Assembly: GCF_950295315.1 (NCBI RefSeq)
Contig: NC_080177.1
Coordinates: 81,231,000 to 81,294,999, forward strand
Direction of reading: 5' to 3'
Length of the DNA: 64,000 nt
From: Erinaceus europaeus
Lineage: Eukaryota; Chordata; Mammalia; Eulipotyphla; Erinaceidae
The notes beneath the pieces were generated by a model that was not told the origin of the DNA, did not search any database, and worked only from the letters and a program-made list of their open reading frames with translations. This document shows, piece by piece, positions 30,892-40,689 of this stretch. The translations under genes were made by a program, and so were the position numbers. How positions within the stretch are numbered: position 1 is the stretch's first letter; the number at the start of each line of letters is the position of its first letter.

Positions 30892-32005
30892 CTTTCTATA
30901 AATTGTGATTTAGGGCTCTTACTCTGTAAATTGGTTTGCTATTTCTGACACATCCTGAAAAAAAAAAAGGCCTGTTGAGTTTTGCTGTCTAGAGTAGTGT
31001 ATTCATGATTTGAATTCAGGACATCATGGGAATTATGGAAAGCAGAACGTGAATTGTTGCTCTGATGAATCGAGATCATTGAAATAATCATGAAACGTGT
31101 ATTATTTCCCCGCAGGGCACTTCAAAATGCAGTATTTGGTCTACTGATGTACTGGAATGCATTTTTGGTCCTGTAGTTAGTAAATTAAAAACTAAAATGA
31201 GATTTAAAAATGTGTGTTGATACTACTTTATAAATTAAAATCATTATCATTTGATAACAGTTCATCCTTCCTCAGCCACAGCTCTGATATTTCAGAGAAC
31301 AGCAGATGTTGCCTTTCCTACTGTTCCATTAATATATCTAGTCATTTTTTCCACTATTCTCTCCCTAGGGCAGAGAATAAAGGCATATTTTCTTCTGTTC
31401 TTCTTAAGCAAACCTACTTGCTCCCTGAAGCACAAGATTTAATTATCCTTATTGCATTATATTTGCTTGAATAGCTACAGAAGTTATTAATGGGCATAAC
31501 ATTTTCTGATCATTTTCATGAAATTCAGCTATGATATTTATGCTGGTTTAATTACCTTTAGCAAATTAATTGGGCTAGCAGTAAGAATGAAATATTTGTA
31601 ACCAAACTTAACGTATTTGATATGTTACAGTATGGCTAATGGGCATTTTTTGGGTGCAGAGATCACATGTGTCTTTATGTGCTTGCAAAAAAAAAAAATG
31701 GTGACCAACTATACTAAATAACTGTTTATGAGAACATCAGTCAGGAAAGAACCCTGCAGCTGAAGTCAGTGCCTGATCAACCACGAAATGACCACGTGGT
31801 CTTATGAAGTAGATTACTGTCTCTGTGTCTCCATTTTGTTATGTTTAAGATGTTTAAAGAGGAAATAAAGACAAGTCCTCAAATTCCCTATGTTGCAGGG
31901 TTATTTGGGGTTAAATAGCTTCACATACATAAATCACAGAGCATAGTATCTGCTCAGATACATAAATGTGAGTTACCATCTTTGCTGTAATTATTAGATA
32001 TACTT
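30892..32005. other. Unique sequence, possible conserved non-coding element at 31200-31660
   Basis: About 1.1 kb without a recognisable transposon. The 31200-31660 part has TAAT-rich homeodomain-type motifs (TTTAATTACC, AAATTAATTGGG) in otherwise complex sequence. I see no gene. The 86-codon frame at 31214-31474 has no family signature. Confidence 0.45.
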
Positions 32006-32256
32006 TTGTTTTTGTCCCCTTGGATTATCACTAGAGTTCAGTGCTAGCATGGCTTCACTATTCCAGTTTGCCGTTTTTCCCCCTTTTTTTCTTTTTGATA
32101 GAGGATGAGATAGAGACAGAGATAGGTGGGGGGGAAGAGTGACGGGGGAGGGGAGAAGGAGGAAAAACATCTGCAGCACTGCCCTGACACACATGAAGCG
32201 TCCCCTGTGACCCTGGCCCTCCCATTCTACTAGGTGAGTCACCAGCTAGCCCCAGT
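32006..32256 (-). mobile_element. SINE-B-like, diverged
   Basis: Reverse copy: TTGGATTATCACTAGAGTTC, GATAGAGGATGAGATAGAGA, a G-rich interruption, AACATCTGCAGCACTGCCC and the end GAGTCACCAGCTAGCCCC. Confidence 0.65.
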
Positions 32257-32605
32257 AGGCGAACTTTGAACAGATCATGATTTGTGCTCAGACACTTTGA
32301 CACCTAGAGAGAAATATAATGCATTTAAAAATCATACAAGAATTTTGTATGAACCAACAGGCTGGTAGAGGACGTTCGTTACATATTATAAGTGAACCAA
32401 AATAATGAGCAAGGGAAGAGTACCATTCTGTGGAGAATTAAATAGGCTTCTGGACAACTACTATTTCAATGAGAAAAGCAAAGGTAAAATAAAAAGTACA
32501 CAAAGTTGAATGAAAGCAACATCAACAACAGAAGTTACTCATCAGATTAGTGAAATGAACAAGGTGATACAAAGTGGGGAAGATAGCCATACCTCAGGAA
32601 GCAGA
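32257..32605. other. Unique sequence, nothing recognised
   Basis: About 350 bp of AT-rich single-copy DNA. Confidence 0.5.
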
Positions 32606-32900
32606 AAATGTCCGGGCTGAGTGGTGGTACCCTAGCACATAGGTTACAATGCTCACGCACTCAGGTCCCAGTCCCCAGCTCTTGCAAGTGGTAAAGTGGC
32701 ACTGCAGGTCTCTCTCTCTCCCCCTTCTTTCCCTCCCCCTCCCCTCCCCTCCCCTCCCCTCCCCACCCCTCCCCTCCCATCCCCCTCCCCTCCCTCCTCC
32801 CTCTCCCTCACTCTCCCTCCCCCTCCCACCTCTCCCTCTACCTCTCCTTCTCAATTTGTGACTATCTCTATCCATCACGTAAATAAAGATTAAAACATTT
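32606..32900 (+). mobile_element. SINE-B with expanded CT tract
   Basis: Forward copy: GGGCTGAGTGGTGGTACCCT, CTCAGGTCCCAGTCCCCAGC and GTGGTAAAGTGGCACTGCAG, then a 130-bp C/T-only expansion (32708-32850), then the normal end CTCAATTTGTGACTATCTC and AAATAAAGATTAAAAC. The expansion opens false reading frames on both strands. Confidence 0.8.
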
Positions 32901-33345
32901 TAAAAAGCATTACAAATACTATAAGTTTTCACCTGAAGATAATAGTAAGCATTTTAGAATAATTAACCAGAGATATAAAATTCAAGCCTCAAATTAAAGA
33001 AACCGCTATGCCTAGAAACTCAGAGTGCCTTTGTACTAAACCAAGCTACCTGGTCCAGCCTTCATTTATCTCCTGCTATGGCCTTAGAGGGAACTGAAAT
33101 TAGAATATGCACCTTCACCAAGGTTGCAGAGTGAGAGATGAAGACGAAAAATCCTTAGTCGCCGCCGTACACATCATCAATGAGTATTGTGAAAATTAGA
33201 TTAAGGAAGCAATAGCACCCCCAGAGAAAAAGAATAAAATGCTTAGGAATAAAGCGGTCAAAATTGTAAGATTTGTGAGATGAAATGGACGAAATGCCAC
33301 TAAACATGAAGATCTCAGATTCTGTGCTTACGCCTTAGAGTATCT
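32901..33345. other. Unique sequence, nothing recognised
   Basis: About 445 bp of single-copy DNA between a SINE-B and the hexamer array. There is no supported gene. Confidence 0.5.
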
Positions 33346-33347
33346 AC

Positions 33348-34133
33348 ATGCCTGTGCGTCTGTGTCTGCCTGTGTCTGTGTCTGCCTGTGTCTGTGTCTG
33401 CCTGTGTCTGTGTCTGTATGTGTCTGTCTGTGTCTGTGTCAGTGTCTGTCTGTGTCTATGTCAGTGTCTGTGTCAGTGTCTGTGTCAGTGTCTGCGTCTG
33501 TGTCAGTGTCTGTGTCAGTGTCTGTGCCTGTGTCTGTGTCAGTGTCTGCGTCTGTGTCTGTGTCTGCGTCTGCGTCTGCATCTGCGTCAGTGTCAGTGTC
33601 AGTGTCAGTGTCTGCGTCTGCGTCTGCGTCTGTGTCTATCTGTGTCTGTAACTGTGACTGTGTCTGTGTCTGTGTTTGTGTCTGCGTCTGCGTCAGTGTC
33701 AGGGTCTGTGTCTGTGTCTGTGTCTATCTGTGTCTGTGTCTGCATCAGTGTCTGTGTCTGTCTGTGCCTGTGTCAGTGTCTGTCTGTGTCTGTCTGTGTC
33801 TGTGTCTGCGTCTGCGTCTGCGTCTGCGTCAGTGTCTGTGTCTCTCTGTGTCTGTGTCTGTGTCAGCGTCAGCGTCTGTCTGTCTGTGTCTGTGTCTGTC
33901 TGTGTCTGTGTGTGTCTGCATCTGCGTCAGCATCAGCATCTGTGTCTGCGTCTGCGTCAGCGTCAGCGTCTGTGTCTGTGTCTGTCTGTGTCTGTCTGTG
34001 TCTGTCTGTGTCAGTGTCTGCCTGTGTCTGTGTCTGTGTCAGTGTCTGTGTCTGTGACTGTGTCTGTGTCTGTGTCAGTGTCAGTGTCAGTGTCAGTGTC
34101 AGTGTCAGTGTCTGTGTTGTCTGTGTCTGTGCA
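33348..34133. repeat. 785-bp hexanucleotide array (TGTGTC and variants)
   Basis: Tandem TGTGTC units mixed with TGCGTC, AGTGTC and CTGTGT-type phase slips, plus occasional CATC and GACT variants. No common unit creates a stop codon in any frame, so the array alone yields open frames of up to 278 codons on the plus strand and 91 on the minus strand. These are not genes: they translate to Cys-Val, Val-Ser and similar dipeptide repeats. The TGCGTC blocks are CpG-rich for this region. Confidence 0.97.
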
Positions 34134-34198
34134 CTAGGGATCATAAAAGGAAGGGGCCTTCAGTTTCTGTGGATCTTGACATAAATAGACTGTTTATC

Positions 34199-34645
34199 CT
34201 AGTGGCTGAAAAGAGAGTTAACATACAAAGCCAAACTAATTGTTGAACCATTATGGACCTAAAGGCTGGAATAGTGCAGATGAAGTGTTGGGGGCAGGTA
34301 CTCAGTGCTGACTCTTGTGTACTTCTGCTTTCAGGTACAGAGCCCCACCCTACTAGGGAAAGAGAGAGGCAGACTGGGAGTATGGATCCACCAGTCAACG
34401 CCCATGTTCAGTGGGGAAGCAATTCCAGAAGCCAGACCTTCCACCTTCTGCATCCCACAATGACCCTGAGTCCATACTCCCAGAGGGATAAAGAATAGGG
34501 AAGCTACCAGGGGAGGGGATGGGATATGGAGTTCTGGTGGTGGGAATTGTGTGGAGTTGTACCCCTCCTATCCTACGGTTTTGTTAATGTCTCCTTTTTT
34601 AAATAAATAAGTTAATTAAAAAAATAAAAATTAAATAAAACATAT
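34199..34645 (+). mobile_element. 5'-inverted, truncated young L1 (twin-priming structure)
   Basis: 34203-34334 matches the antisense of the L1 3'UTR (AGAGAGTTAACATACAAAGC, GTGTACTTCTGCTTTCAGG). At about 34335 the sequence flips to the sense 3' end (GAGCCCCACCCTACTAGGGA through the G-rich motif, TTGTACCCCTCCTATCCTAC and an A-rich tail). Near-identical 14-bp duplications bracket the whole: ATAGACTGTTTATC at 34185-34198 and ATATACTGTTTATC at 34642-34655. This is the known outcome of twin priming during L1 reverse transcription. Confidence 0.92.
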
Positions 34646-34655
34646 ACTGTTTATC

Positions 34656-34971
34656 TGTCCTTCCTCCTTCTCCTCTTCTTCTTCTTCTTTTTTCCTGAAT
34701 AGGCCCTATCTTCTTTTGTAATAGGTGATTACTTTAATTTAGGTATTGAAGTAATTGTGTAATTCAGGAAAAGAGTGGGGGCTCTAAAGATATATTGGAG
34801 TGTAGGTAAGGATATTGTAGAACGAAGCAAAAACTTTGTATTAAAGAATCATGAGGATAGTGACATACAGTGTTAAACTAAGTTCCAGAATGAAATCAAA
34901 AAGCATCTAGTGGTTTTGAACATGAAATGTGTTGCTAGCCTCTGAATATGGCTTCAGAAGAATTTTAGAAT
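34656..34971. other. Unique sequence with short CTT tract
   Basis: A CT/CTT-rich stretch at 34661-34694, then single-copy DNA. No gene is recognised. Confidence 0.5.
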
Positions 34972-34981
34972 AGGAAAAGGA

Positions 34982-35077
34982 GTCTACTGCTTGCTATACT
35001 ACCCTGAACACGCCCGATCTCCTGTGATCTTGGAGGCTAAGCAGGGTGGGGCCTGGTGAGTACTTGGATGGGAGAAC
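34982..35077 (+). pseudogene. 5S rRNA pseudogene, 3'-truncated
   Basis: It follows vertebrate 5S rRNA from its first base: GTCTAC, then CCCTGAACACGCCCGATCTC, GAGGCTAAGCAGGGTGGGGC (internal A-box region) and AGTACTTGGATGGGAGA (start of the C box). There is a 3-base insertion near nt 7, and scattered changes. Identity stops after about nt 93, with no poly-A. The repeats aggaaaagg at 34972-34980 and 35078-35086 flank it. It is probably a dead retrocopy, since the 3' end and the terminator T-run of a 5S gene are missing. Confidence 0.9.
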
Positions 35078-35100
35078 AGGAAAAGGTAGATGTTGACAGG

Positions 35101-35975
35101 TACATGTCAGTTGAGACAGAGACCTTTCAGAAAACTTCCTTTTAGGTGATAAGACTGACCTCTACATTTGATTTTAAAAGGTTGAAGAGAAATTGTAACT
35201 GCAAGTCAGTCATAGCATGAAATATCACTACCTACTTGTTTTAAGAAACCTTAAGCTTTGAGTTTAATGTGAAGTGTCTGGGTTGATAATGGTCCCAGTT
35301 GCCTGGGAATAGCAAAATCAGAACTTCCCTGAAGAATCCCCTTTCCACACAGACTGAAAATAATTTGCTTAATGAATGTTCCAGAAAACATGAAGCTTCT
35401 CATAGGAAATGAGATCCCTCATAAGAAAAAAAATATATATGTGAGAAAGATCAAACTGAAACAGGTTCAGAAACAAGGTCTTCAGTTTAGAAATATGGTA
35501 ACATGAAATCCTAAATTTATCAGTTGTGCTGTTTGATGTAAGCAAGTGATGCTTATTCATTTTCTGTGGTGCTGAGTAACCTACTATATTCAGAGCAATA
35601 CAAAACAATGTTACTTATTATTTAGAATTCTTGTGGGCCAGGAATCAAGTCATGAATTCAAAAACATTCATATCAAGATGTTGACCAGAACTGGGTTCTT
35701 TTGGGAAACCTAATGCATTTGCTTTCACGTTCACTCAGAACTTACAGAAATAATTTTGTTTTGATGTTATATAATTGAAGGTTCTAACTTCTTAACGATC
35801 TGTGTCTAGAGGTTGTTCTCATTGTCTTACCAACGTGGGTCTCCTAATATAGTTACTTATTTTCTCAAGTCAATATTTTAAGGCATAAATATCACTTCCA
35901 CTCAAGGGCATAATTATCAGGAAATAAAGGGGGGGGTCATAAAAGTCTGCCTACCATATGTAAAATTTAATTGTA
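35101..35975. other. Unique sequence, nothing recognised
   Basis: Single-copy AT-rich DNA. A run of 8 G lies near 35930. Confidence 0.5.
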
Positions 35976-36215
35976 GGGGGCCAGGTGGTAAGCCAGGTTA
36001 AGCGCACATAGTACGAAGCACAAGGAACCAGCATAAGGATCCTGGTTCGAGCTCCCAGCTCCCCACCTGCAGGGAGGTCACTCATAAGCAGTGAAGCAGT
36101 TCTGCAGACGTCTATCTTTCTCTCCCCCTCTCTGCTTTTTTCTCAATTTCTCTCTGTCCTTCCCCAAAACAACAGCAGCAGCAACAATAACAACAGCAAC
36201 AACAACAGGAAAAAA
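35976..36215 (+). mobile_element. SINE-A
   Basis: Forward copy with head GGGGCCAGGTGGTAAGCCAG, B-box-like GGTTCGAGCTCC, CCCCACCTGCAGGGAGGTCA, a CT-rich block and a CAGCAGCAACAATAACAAC body. Moderately diverged. Confidence 0.88.
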
Positions 36216-36597
36216 AATGTAATGCAGAAATTTATAGTATGAAACTCATAAATTTAAATGAAAGCTAAAACTTTTCTTCTTCCTTACTCAATTTCTTCTA
36301 ATCAATAGTAGTCTAAGTGCCCAGGTTTTTGTTTGCTGGCACCACATAGGAACACCACGCACAAGAATTTCTGTAGGTTTTTCTTCTCTAACTCTCTCAT
36401 TCACTCTGCCCCTTTCTGTACCTACCTTAAAAAAGAAAAAGAGCCAGCAAGTAGCAGTATAACCGTACAAGTAGTAAACCCCAATGAACTAAAAAGAAAA
36501 AAAAAGTTTCTTCTTGAGCCTTCTGAAAATAAAGTGCTCTGCTCTACAGTCCCCCAAGTGGATATTAAAATGGACATTAGTAGAGATTATAAACTGA
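36216..36597. other. Unique sequence, nothing recognised
   Basis: Single-copy DNA. The 92-codon frame at 36333-36611 has no recognisable domain. Confidence 0.5.
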
Positions 36598-36955
36598 AGT
36601 ATGTTTCTTGAAATTCTCATGTTGAAACTCTAATGTCCACTGTTATAGTATTGGGACTGAGGTCTGTGAGGAGGTGATTAAGATTAGGTGGGTTTAGAAA
36701 TAAGGATTGAATCTGATGGGACCAGTGACCTTATGAGAAGAGACACCAAGGAGACATAAACACAGACAAAAGTATAGATGAAAAGCCAGTGAAAAACTAA
36801 CAATCAAGAAGAAGTGTCTCACTAGACACTGATCCTGACAACACTTTGATCTTGAGCTTGAAGCCTCTGGGGTTGTGATAAAAGTCTGTTGTTTACACCT
36901 CCTTGTGTCTGGTTATCATATCATGGCAGCCACAGGAAACTATTACACTGGGTGA
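36598..36955 (+). mobile_element. MLT1-type LTR (ancient ERVL-MaLR)
   Basis: The order of blocks follows mammalian MLT1 LTRs: CTCATGTTGAAACTCTAATG, GGGACTGAGGTCTGTGAGGA, GGTGATTAAGATTAGGTG, CTTATGAGAAGAGACACCA, TTGATCTTGAGCTTGAAGCC and TCTGTTGTTTACACC. It is strongly diverged and has no internal retroviral genes nearby, so it is a solitary LTR. This family predates the placental radiation. Subfamily assignment from memory is only approximate. Confidence 0.75.
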
Positions 36956-37149
36956 TAGGAACTATGGAGATATTTATTACAACTTTCATTTTACTAACTA
37001 TCTGGAGACACTCATTGAAACATGACAAAGAAAAAGATGAAACGCATGAACACAGTGTCAAGGAAAAATAACACAGTAGAAAACAGTAAGACTGTTAATA
37101 AAGAGAAGAAAGTGTGGCCGGGTGATGCAGTTAAGACTTCCGCAGAACT

Positions 37150-37262
37150 AGGGCAGGGATATAGCATGACGGCGGTGCATAGGACTTACGTGTGAGGAGT
37201 CCCAAGACGGATAACCTTTCAGCACCGATCACTAAAGTAGAGCAATACTTGGTCCAGACCAA
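37150..37262 (+). mobile_element. SINE-D, degraded
   Basis: GGGCAGGGATATAGCATGAC, GTGCATAGGACTTACGTGTG, AGCACCGATCACTAAAG and AGAGCAATACTTGGTCCAG follow the order of the SINE-D at 21291-21423, but with many changes. Confidence 0.5.
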
Positions 37263-37975
37263 ACAAAGAAGCAGAGAATTCTGTAGAATTAGTAACAACC
37301 TTTTAAGAACTTGAAAAATGTTGAGATTCCACCCACTTGCAGGTTGACAAATGAGTCTACAAGAGTTTTATAGAATGTGACAGAAATTACAAGAATCGTG
37401 GGTCATAGAAAGAAACTTCATCACTCATGGAATAGTAGAAAGCTTGAATTTCATGTGTTCTTAAGTTTGTGTTGTCCAAAACTGACCAGGTATGATGCAG
37501 AGGAAAATCCAGGAGGATGGTATACTTAGTGGGAATGCATGAAAAGTGAGTGCACGATTTTAATGATAGCATCACATGTTTCCGTGGAGGGACACCTTAT
37601 TTCAACTCTACACATCAGAAAACATTTGACCTGAAAGAAGGGAGTCTCACTATTTCAGGACTGCTTCCTATCCAGACACTTTAAAAAGATAATCTACCCA
37701 AACAGCCTATATCTCTTTTCAAAATGCATGGAGGTATATGAGTAGCCCATGGAGAAAAACTGTCCAATTCTGATGAGTAGCAAGAGCAAGTAGCTGACCT
37801 CTCAAATGGGGAGGAGGAATCAATGAACCACAATTGTCCATGAGAAAAATCACTCTTAACTTCAAACAGGGTAACAGTCTTCCTCTTTCCCAAACAAAAC
37901 AAGAAATAATACAGTTAGTTCCCAAGATGACTTCACTAGATAATCTTCCAAAGGATATGTACTAGTTAGGTAGAG
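37263..37975. other. Unique sequence, nothing recognised
   Basis: Single-copy DNA without supported features. Short frames on the minus strand lack signatures. Confidence 0.5.
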
Positions 37976-37989
37976 GGACAGATTACCTT

Positions 37990-38208
37990 TTTTTTAAAAA
38001 AATTTTTTATTATCTTTATTTATTGGATAGAGACAGCCAGAAATCAAGAGGAGGGGATGATAGAGAGGGAGAGAGACAGAGAGACACCTGCAGCCCTGCT
38101 TCACCACTTGTAAAGCTTTCCCCCTGCGGGTGGGGACCGGGGGCTTGAACCCGGGTCCTTGCACATTGTAATATGTGTGCTCAACCAGGTGCACCACCAC
38201 CCGCCCCG
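37990..38208 (-). mobile_element. SINE-B, well preserved
   Basis: Reverse copy: TTATTGGATAGAGACAGCC, GGAGAGAGACAGAGAGACAC, CTTTCCCCCTGCGGGTGGGG, GCTTGAACCCGGGTCCTTGC, GTGCACCACCACCCGCCCC. Imperfect duplicates gggacagattacctt (37978-37992) and gggacaaattatctt (from 38208) flank it. Confidence 0.92.
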
Positions 38209-38212
38209 GGAC

Positions 38213-38925
38213 AAATTATCTTAACTGGAGGATGTGAGGTACGCAGAGTCATGCTGAGAAAAAAGTGTCAGAGTATGAGTCCACACTAATAATAAGTGAC
38301 ACATTATCTGTCAGTTAACTCAAGATAGTGTTCAAACGCATAGGTCTGGGAGCATAATGGGGTGTAGGTAAAAAGGTCAACTTTGATTGTAGAGTTTGAT
38401 GAATTTAAAATGAATGTTACATTTTCTATGAAAATTATAAAAAATATGTGTTTTTCAGAGTAGAGAAAAATAAAAGGACAATTATTAAATGTGCTCATTA
38501 CTGGGTGTAATCTGAATTTAAAAACTAAAATAAAAAATGAAACAGCTTTTTCCAAAGGGAAAAAAAAAGCACATAAAACACTTTTTTAAAAATATGTGTT
38601 TATCTTTTTTTTAATTGGGGCACTGAAAGGGCTCTGTCAAGATTGCTGATAACAATAACTGGGGAAAATATAGTTTCTCGATTTGTTTTAGAGTTTACAA
38701 GGGACAGGCTATATCTTAGAAACCCATTATTAAAATAATTTATTTTAAAATTATTTTTTATGTTTCTGTTTATGCTCATCACACTAGGTGAACTGATTGA
38801 TAACTGATATATCAATTATTTTTTCTAGATGGTTTCCAGTCCATTCGTTTATACACTTATTAAACGTTATGTAGTGTTTTTAAATATTTTCTTTTTTCTT
38901 AAATCAACATTTAACTTTTAAAAAT
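38213..38925. other. Unique AT-rich sequence, nothing recognised
   Basis: Single-copy, low-GC DNA with A/T homopolymer runs. No gene or repeat family is recognised. Confidence 0.5.
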
Positions 38926-38927
38926 CT

Positions 38928-39135
38928 TATTTATTAATGTATTTATTTTTGGACAGAGGCAGAGAAATTGAGAGAAGTGGAGGAAAAGGAGAGGGGAAAG
39001 AGACAGAGAGACAGCTGCAGCCCAGCTTCAGCACTCATGAAGCTTTCCCCCTGCAGAAGGGTCCCTGGGGCTTGAACCTGGGTCCTTGTGCACTGTAATG
39101 TGTGTGCTTCACCATGTGCGCCAGTGCCTGCCCTT
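38928..39135 (-). mobile_element. SINE-B
   Basis: Reverse copy: GGACAGAGGCAGAGAAATTG, GACAGCTGCAGCCCAGCTTC, GGCTTGAACCTGGGTCCTTG and the end GTGCGCCAGTGCCTGCCC. Confidence 0.88.
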
Positions 39136-39226
39136 ACTCTTCAGTATTTTTAATGAATTATTTTAGCATCTTAGGGAATCAACTTGAAGATAATGTCAGC
39201 ATTTAAATTTTCCACATTATGTAATT

Positions 39227-39508
39227 AAAAAAAATAATTATTTATTCTCTTTTGTTGCCCTTGTTTTATTGTTGTAGTTATTATTGTTGTTATTGATGCC
39301 GGCCTTCTTGGATAGGACAGAGAGAAATGGAGAGAGGAGGGGAAGACATAGAGGGAGAGAAAGACAGACACCTGCAGACCTGCTTCACTGCCTGTGAAGT
39401 GACCGCCCTGCAGGTGGGGAGCCGGGGCCTTGAACTGGGATCCTTACGCTGGTCCTTGCACTTTGTGCCACGTGCGCTTAACCCACTGCGCTAGCACCCA
39501 ACTCCCAT
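39227..39508 (-). mobile_element. SINE-A with 11-bp TSD
   Basis: Reverse copy: TTGTTGCCCTTGTTTTATTG, CTTGGATAGGACAGAGAG, CCCTGCAGGTGGGGAGCC and the tRNA-like head at the right. The duplication attatgtaatt lies at 39216-39226 and 39509-39519. Confidence 0.93.
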
Positions 39509-39519
39509 ATTATGTAATT

Positions 39520-40685
39520 TTTATATTGATATTTTTTGAAGAAAAAAGGAAGCATGCTCTTTAAGTGGAAATCTATAAAAGTGTGTATTAAATTAAGAGA
39601 TAACTAATTAGTGTAATTTGAGTAATTTTAGTCATAATAGTAGGAGCTATTAAGTCACATGTGTTATAAAATTGTAAAATAGAAAATATATTGATGTGGG
39701 AATAACTGTGCAAGTTCTCCTGATTTTGACAGGAAGTATCAGTATGTTTTAAAAATATGAAAAAAGGAAAATGGAGGACAAATCAGACATTCACATTTCC
39801 CATTGCTATATATAATATATTTTAACTGACTATGTAGCCGGTATATCTAATAGATTTATTCCAAACACTGATAGCATTCTTTATGACAGCCTATAATTAT
39901 GGCCTTCCCAGGTTAGAAATTAGAGAAAATGTATGCCTTCTAAATTACAAATGTAAAAAGACTCTTAAAAATAGGAAGAATACAAATATAGAAAATGCTC
40001 TTAATTTCATAATATAACAAGACTTATTTCTGTCTAATTTAATGTGCGCTCCTCAGTGCTTGGCATGACTCATCTGAATGCTCCCTGGTGACTGAATCCT
40101 CTTACCTTATATGGGTACCGTCATAAAAATTTAAGAAGTAAACTTGAAAAAGGTCATAGTATTGACAGAAGTCCCTGACCTTTAATTTATGACACATGGT
40201 GACATCAGAGGGCTACGTTAATGATGGAATAGAGATTGCTTCAAAGGTTTGATTTATTGGGCTGAAAGAAAAAAAAAAACTGTTCTCTCAAAAGTCAGTG
40301 CAGATGCAGGCATTACATAATTTCACACAGCAGTGTCTCTCTGACCCATCTTCTAACTAATCATACCTTGAATGAAACTAACGTGCTGACAGGGGTACCA
40401 AGTGATGGGTTTTGGTGACAGGGTAAAATGAATAGCTCACACGTATGTAATGATGCCTCAAGGCCATTTTCTGCCATTGGGAAAAAAAAACACAACAACT
40501 CTATTCTGATAGGAACTTGACTGCAATTAACATATAAATTCAGAAGTAATGTCAGTTTCTCTGTGTGAGCTGTGCTACGATACTATAAACTTTTAGGGAA
40601 CCTGGGACGTTAAGCGGAGAAAAACTGCCCCGAAAACAGCTGGAGACTGACATTTTGAAAAATGACTTTCAAAGGTTTCTTTAGA
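39520..40685. other. Unique sequence, possible conserved non-coding element at 40010-40500
   Basis: More than 1.1 kb with no transposon that I recognise. The right half is complex single-copy sequence with TGACATCA- and TGACTCA-like motifs. No gene is supported. Confidence 0.45.
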
Positions 40686-40689
40686 ATCT

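Noticed and set aside
32594..32878. A 94-codon Gly/Arg-rich minus-strand frame resembling an RGG protein
   Set aside because: It is the antisense of a CT-only expansion inside a SINE-B.
33348..34184. A 278-codon open frame, with a 231-codon frame overlapping it
   Set aside because: Both are translations of the TGTGTC hexamer array. The units contain no stop codons in most frames, giving Cys/Val/Ser/Leu dipeptide-like repeats with no domain.
36598..36955. A retroviral provirus around the LTR
   Set aside because: No gag, pol or env-like sequence is seen on either side. Only a solitary, very old LTR can be supported.
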